A stretch of 43,655 bases of DNA, from NCBI GenBank assembly GCA_947259165.1, contig CAMYKY010000012.1, positions 1 to 43,655 of the forward strand. Direction: 5' to 3'. Of the stretch, positions 40,901-43,655 are shown one piece after another. Position numbers and translations under genes: made by a program. This DNA is from an uncultured Acidobacteriota bacterium. Its GTDB lineage: Bacteria > Acidobacteriota > Vicinamibacteria > Marinacidobacterales > SMYC01. The notes under the pieces were generated by a model. It was not told the origin of the DNA. It ran no database searches and worked only from the letters and a program-made list of their open reading frames with translations. Positions within the stretch are counted from its first letter, which is position 1. Each line of letters begins with the position of its first letter.

Positions 40901-43655
40901 TGACGCACAACTTCCCGGACGATCTCGACGTATTGCTCGTCGCTCCGGATGGAAGCAGTGTGGTGCTCATGTCCGACGCCGGAGGGGCAGGTGTGCTACA
41001 AGGCGTCGATATCACCTTCGACGACGCCGCCGCCACCGTACTCCCCGATGGAGGCCAGATCACGACCGGCACCTACGCGCCTTCGAACTACGAGGGGACG
41101 GCCGACACGTTCGCCTCTCCTGCACCGTCTGGACCTTACGGGAGCGCTCTCGGAGATCTCAGCGGCGTCGATGCGAATGGAAGCTGGAGCCTGTACGTCA
41201 CCGATGATTTTTTCTTGGATGGCGGAAACTTCACCGGCGGCTGGAGCTTGGAGTTCGACAGCACCGTTGCCATCTGCTGTGGTGGCGCCCCGGGGTTCGT
41301 GGTGAGCTCGGGCGACATCACCACCACCGAGGCGGGAGGCACCGCCACGTTCACCATCTCGCTCACCTCCTCGCCGAGCGCTGATGTGACCATCGGTCTC
41401 GAAAGCTCCGATCTCTCCGAGGGCGTGGTCGCACCGAGCGAGCTGGTTTTCACTCCGAGCGATGCTCAATTGCCCAAGGCCGTCGTGGTCACCGGTATCG
41501 ACGATAGCCTCCTCGATGGCGATGTGGCGTTTACGATCGTTACTCTGCCCGCCTCGAGCTCGGATACCGACTACGAAGGCCTCGACCCGAGCGATGTGAC
41601 CGCGGTCAATATCAACGATGACTTGACGAGCGTCGCGATTGGTGATGTTTCGCTCGTCGAGGGAAATTCGGGGACGACGAGCTTCGATTTCGCGGTGACG
41701 ATTTCCGTTCCATCGTTGGCGGATGTGAGCGTCGCCTACGCGACTCGAGACAATACGGCGACGGCGGGAAGCGACTACGAGGCCGCCGCCGGCACGGTCG
41801 TTTTCACTCCGGGGATGACCCTGCAGACGGTGTCCGTCGCCGTAACCGGCGAGACGGCGTTCGAGGGCGATGAGAGTTTCTTCGTCGATCTCTCGGGGGC
41901 TGTGGGTGCGGACTTCATCGATGCGCACGGCGTTGGGACCATCCTGAACGATGACGCGCCCACGATGTCGGTGAGCACTTCCTCCGCCGCAATGGGCGAG
42001 TCCGTGCAAGTGACGCTGGCGGACGGTCCCGGCAATCCCACCGACTGGATGGTCCTGGCGGCGGTTGGAAGCGCCACGAATCTCTATGTGGACTGGCAGT
42101 ATTTGAACGGAAGCAAGACCGCCCCGCCGACCGGATCCACATCTGCCCAGCTGAGCTTCACGATGCCGCTGAATCCCGGAGACTATGAGTTCCGGCTTTT
42201 TGCGAGCAATGGCTTCGATCTACTCGCGACGAGTCCCGTGGTGACGGTCCGAGCGCCAAGCATGACAGTGAGCGCGCCATCGGTCGTGCCGGGCGGCTCG
42301 GTTCAAGTGACTATCGCGGAAGGTCCAGGAAATCGCCCCGACTGGGTGACTTTGGCGACGGTGGGAAGCGCGGTGACGAGCTATTTGGATTGGCAGTATC
42401 TCAGCGGAACCCGCACGCTGCCTGCCACCGGCATGACCTCGGCAGTGCTCTCGTTCACGATGCCGCAAACGGTGGGGGTGTACGAGTTCCGATTCCTCGC
42501 CAACAACGGCTACACGCTTCTGGCGACGAGCCCCGTCGTGAACGTGGAGCTGCTGAGCACGCCGCTACTCGAGGTGTTACCGACGAACCTGTCTTTCGGA
42601 GCGGTAGCGACAGACTCGAGCGCTGACCAGAGTGTCACGATTCGCAACGCGGGTGGGGGGACGCTGGTAGGAGATGCCGCGGTCACGGGCAATGGGTTCA
42701 GCCTCCTGGGCAACGCCTCGTACTCACTAGCAGCCAACGAGACGGCGGTTCTCACGGTACGCTTTGCTCCCCTTGGTGAGGGTGCGGCAAGCGGAGATTT
42801 GAGCTTGACCGGCGCTGGCGGCGCTAACGTTCCCCTGAGCGGGACCGGAGAGCTTCCGTCGACGACACCGGTGCTCGACGTCGATCCTCCAGCGTTGTCC
42901 TTCGGAGGTGTCGCACCGGGTTCCACTGCGGATCTTTCGATTACCGTGCGGAACACGGGCGCCGGGATCCTCTCGGGAGACGCTACCGTGACGGGCGCCG
43001 AGTTCCTGCTCGAGGGTGTCACCAACTACGCGCTGGCAGCGGGCGAATCGGCGAGCTTGACGGTTCGGTTTGCACCGCTCGACGCTGGCGACAAAATCGG
43101 AGTCCTGAGCCTGACCGGCGGCGCCGGAGCGACGGTGCCTCTGAGCGGCACTGGGTCGGTAGGACCGACGGTGAGTGTGAGCGCCTCGTCGGTGCCTCTC
43201 GGCGGGTCGGTTCAAGTGACCGTCTCGAGTGGTCCCGGCAATCGTAGTGATTGGGTGGCACTCGCGAGCGTGGGAAGCCCGTTGACGTCCTATTCGGACT
43301 GGAAGTATTTGAGCGGGACCCGATCGCTTCCTCCTACGGGTTTGACGACGGCCCAGCTGAGCTTTGTCCTCCCGCCGGCGCCAGGCGACTACGTGTTCCG
43401 ATTCTTCGCCAACAACAACTACACGCTTTTGGCCACGAGCCCGGTGGTGAGCGTGACGCCGCCCACGGTTACCGTGAGCGCCACATCGGTGCCGCCCGGA
43501 GCCTCGGTGCAAGTCACTGTGGCCGACGGCCCGGCAAACCGCGGCGACTGGGTAGGGCTGTCGGTCGTTGGAAGTGGCACGACCAGCTACGTGGACTGGA
43601 AGTATTTGAACGGAACCCGTAGCATGCCCGCCACTGGGGTGAGTACGGCACAGCT
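37903..43655 (+). CDS. Giant secreted S8 (subtilisin-like) protease with modular C-terminus (3' partial)
   Basis: Open from the ATG at 37903 to the window end: 1,917 codons with no stop. A basic N-terminus and hydrophobic helix (about 23-42, cleavage near AVQA) give export. Residues about 50-330 form a long propeptide. The S8 domain holds Asp351 (DISDSGID), His397 (CDGHGN), oxyanion Asn513 (VAAGNEG) and Ser629 (SGTSHSTPAVAG); FSSRGPTQDGRVKPDIVAPG is also typical. Then come a beta domain (VTLAWTDAPG), a proprotein-convertase P domain (about 967-1125; DLDVLLVAPDG, GSWSLYVTDD) and two Calx-beta-type repeats (about 1130-1345). Four Ig-like repeats of about 97 residues (GPGN..DW, W.YL.G, LATSPVV) and two ASH-like repeats (LSFG.VA, VRFAPL) follow. 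Probably an extracellular polymer- or protein-degrading enzyme; a C-terminal sorting tag may lie beyond the window. Confidence 0.92.
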   Translation, partial: MRQSWFTTRNSGRARNPRRGALRLLVVASLLFLVGWVLVSTLRPAVQAQGRARGRKIRVTERAMAERLNRLGGQQVADYGGYLLYNVPEGAAQELVGEASVEPVDDYRFVMLNSGSIDTESDAAFGRRRAAPGNFDGKRLQILQFVGPSRPEWVMAVRDTGAELVTYLPHNAYLVYVDDASLGALSELETSSGGGIIQWQAPYQRTHKVHPGAFRAAQLRALRRQRLLLPSDVDNEDLYAVQLVNDPATNAVTTRMVRAISRGGLRQQFRVREYRNLIVRLEPGDLDRVAARPDVISIHPYAVPEKSGERQGQIMAGDLTGTAPGYLDFLAASGFTQDQFTTSGFCIDISDSGIDNATTLPNHPGLYVGGDTGMASRVVYNRLEGLIGGTVEGCDGHGNINAHIVGGYNDGFGFPFADTEGFRFGLGVAPFVKLGSSVIFSPSYTFPDFADLQSRAYADGARISSNSWGSLVFGAYDVNAQTFDVLVRDAQPLGAAVSSPGNQEMVILVAAGNEGFQGLRSPATSKNVITVGASENVHFLGDADGCGLDDTAADNADDIADFSSRGPTQDGRVKPDIVAPGTHISGGVYQSSTPGQASPCFDGTGNCGLANGLFFPVGQELYTTSSGTSHSTPAVAGAAALVRQFFINQGLAPPSPAMTKAFLMSSARYLIGAGANDTLFSNSQGMGAVDLSAAFDTPARLLHDQRPEEMFTASGQSFIITGTISEPSRPFRVTLAWTDAPGSTTGHAFNNDLDLTVTVDGQTYKGNVFSGALSTTGGAADMRNNAESVHLPAGTVGDFTVLVTAANINSDGVPNVGGNLDQDFALIVENGDEIPRPAIVAAGATLLTEECQAPNGVLDPGESVTVDFGLANLGLLDTTDLIATLEVSGGVTSPSAPLSYGQLQVGAPAVSRSFSFVADGVCGGNVIATLSLEDAGADLGSVDFVFDLGLQVPSGVATIRSNPSSIFVPIGGPASPYPSTINVSGLIGRVTNVRVTLSGVTHNFPDDLDVLLVAPDGSSVVLMSDAGGAGVLQGVDITFDDAAATVLPDGGQITTGTYAPSNYEGTADTFASPAPSGPYGSALGDLSGVDANGSWSLYVTDDFFLDGGNFTGGWSLEFDSTVAICCGGAPGFVVSSGDITTTEAGGTATFTISLTSSPSADVTIGLESSDLSEGVVAPSELVFTPSDAQLPKAVVVTGIDDSLLDGDVAFTIVTLPASSSDTDYEGLDPSDVTAVNINDDLTSVAIGDVSLVEGNSGTTSFDFAVTISVPSLADVSVAYATRDNTATAGSDYEAAAGTVVFTPGMTLQTVSVAVTGETAFEGDESFFVDLSGAVGADFIDAHGVGTILNDDAPTMSVSTSSAAMGESVQVTLADGPGNPTDWMVLAAVGSATNLYVDWQYLNGSKTAPPTGSTSAQLSFTMPLNPGDYEFRLFASNGFDLLATSPVVTVRAPSMTVSAPSVVPGGSVQVTIAEGPGNRPDWVTLATVGSAVTSYLDWQYLSGTRTLPATGMTSAVLSFTMPQTVGVYEFRFLANNGYTLLATSPVVNVELLSTPLLEVLPTNLSFGAVATDSSADQSVTIRNAGGGTLVGDAAVTGNGFSLLGNASYSLAANETAVLTVRFAPLGEGAASGDLSLTGAGGANVPLSGTGELPSTTPVLDVDPPALSFGGVAPGSTADLSITVRNTGAGILSGDATVTGAEFLLEGVTNYALAAGESASLTVRFAPLDAGDKIGVLSLTGGAGATVPLSGTGSVGPTVSVSASSVPLGGSVQVTVSSGPGNRSDWVALASVGSPLTSYSDWKYLSGTRSLPPTGLTTAQLSFVLPPAPGDYVFRFFANNNYTLLATSPVVSVTPPTVTVSATSVPPGASVQVTVADGPANRGDWVGLSVVGSGTTSYVDWKYLNGTRSMPATGVSTAQ
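41962..43655 (+). repeat. Domain-repeat array in the protease: R-R-A-A-R-R
   Basis: Four copies of one Ig-like module R (starting near 41962, 42259, 43168 and 43462, the last cut by the window end) share GSVQVT, GPGN..DW, DW.YL.G and LATSPVV.V. Between the second and third are two copies of an ASH-like module A (about 42559-42850 and 42868-43155), sharing LSFG, RNAGGG/RNTGAG, VRFAPL and VPLSGTG. The copies are similar at the nucleotide level, which points to duplication within the gene. Confidence 0.85.

Overview
The window is GC-rich, densely coded bacterial DNA with no rRNA, no recognisable tRNA, no insertion sequence and no CRISPR array. Several traits point to Acidobacteriota or a similar lineage: an EF-G of the mitochondrial/spd type, a remnant of a GPYEI/GAGGMGEVYKARD Ser/Thr kinase, exported Amidohydro_3 paralogues, MoxR/DUF58/VWA genes and abundant GC-rich palindromic repeats. 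Myxococcota, Gemmatimonadota and Planctomycetota remain possible. The assignment rests on gene style only.

Left part (1-10.4 kb): a 5'-truncated hydroxyacid-oxoacid transhydrogenase, an APC permease and a clear sulfoacetaldehyde acetyltransferase (xsc) form a possible organosulfonate locus. A plus-strand run follows: DUF2784 protein, GNAT acetyltransferase, metallophosphoesterase, small membrane protein, spd-type EF-G, and a RecA-like ATPase fused to a SLOG-type domain.

Middle minus-strand block (10.4-17.9 kb): a kinase pseudogene and palindromic repeats, then, in transcription order from the right, CobS-like AAA+ ATPase, CobT-like VWA protein, Rieske protein, APC permease, amidohydrolase lipoprotein and an Sfp-type phosphopantetheinyl transferase that has no ordinary start codon.

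Right of that (18.1-31.3 kb): an exported MBL hydrolase with a helical C-terminal extension, then an eight-gene operon of about 11.7 kb with stop/start overlaps or gaps of no more than 12 bp. It encodes a coiled-coil membrane protein, MoxR, an exported GATase-like membrane protein, ABC ATPase, ABC permease, DUF58, a BatA-like protein and a double-VWA/GATase-like membrane protein. This is the best candidate for an under-described system: a chaperone/VWA envelope machine built around its own ABC exporter.

Far right (31.3 kb to the end): a VOC protein behind a striking AT-rich palindrome, a second Amidohydro_3 enzyme, a minus-strand ParB-like protein fused to a degenerate histidine-kinase core, a two-domain polyphosphate:AMP phosphotransferase, an MBL hydrolase, tandem palindromic repeats, and a giant secreted S8 protease. 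The protease runs off the window with at least 1,917 codons and carries P-domain, Calx-beta, ASH-like and repeated Ig-like modules.

Functions come from motif recognition by eye. Promoters and operators are sequence-pattern proposals only.
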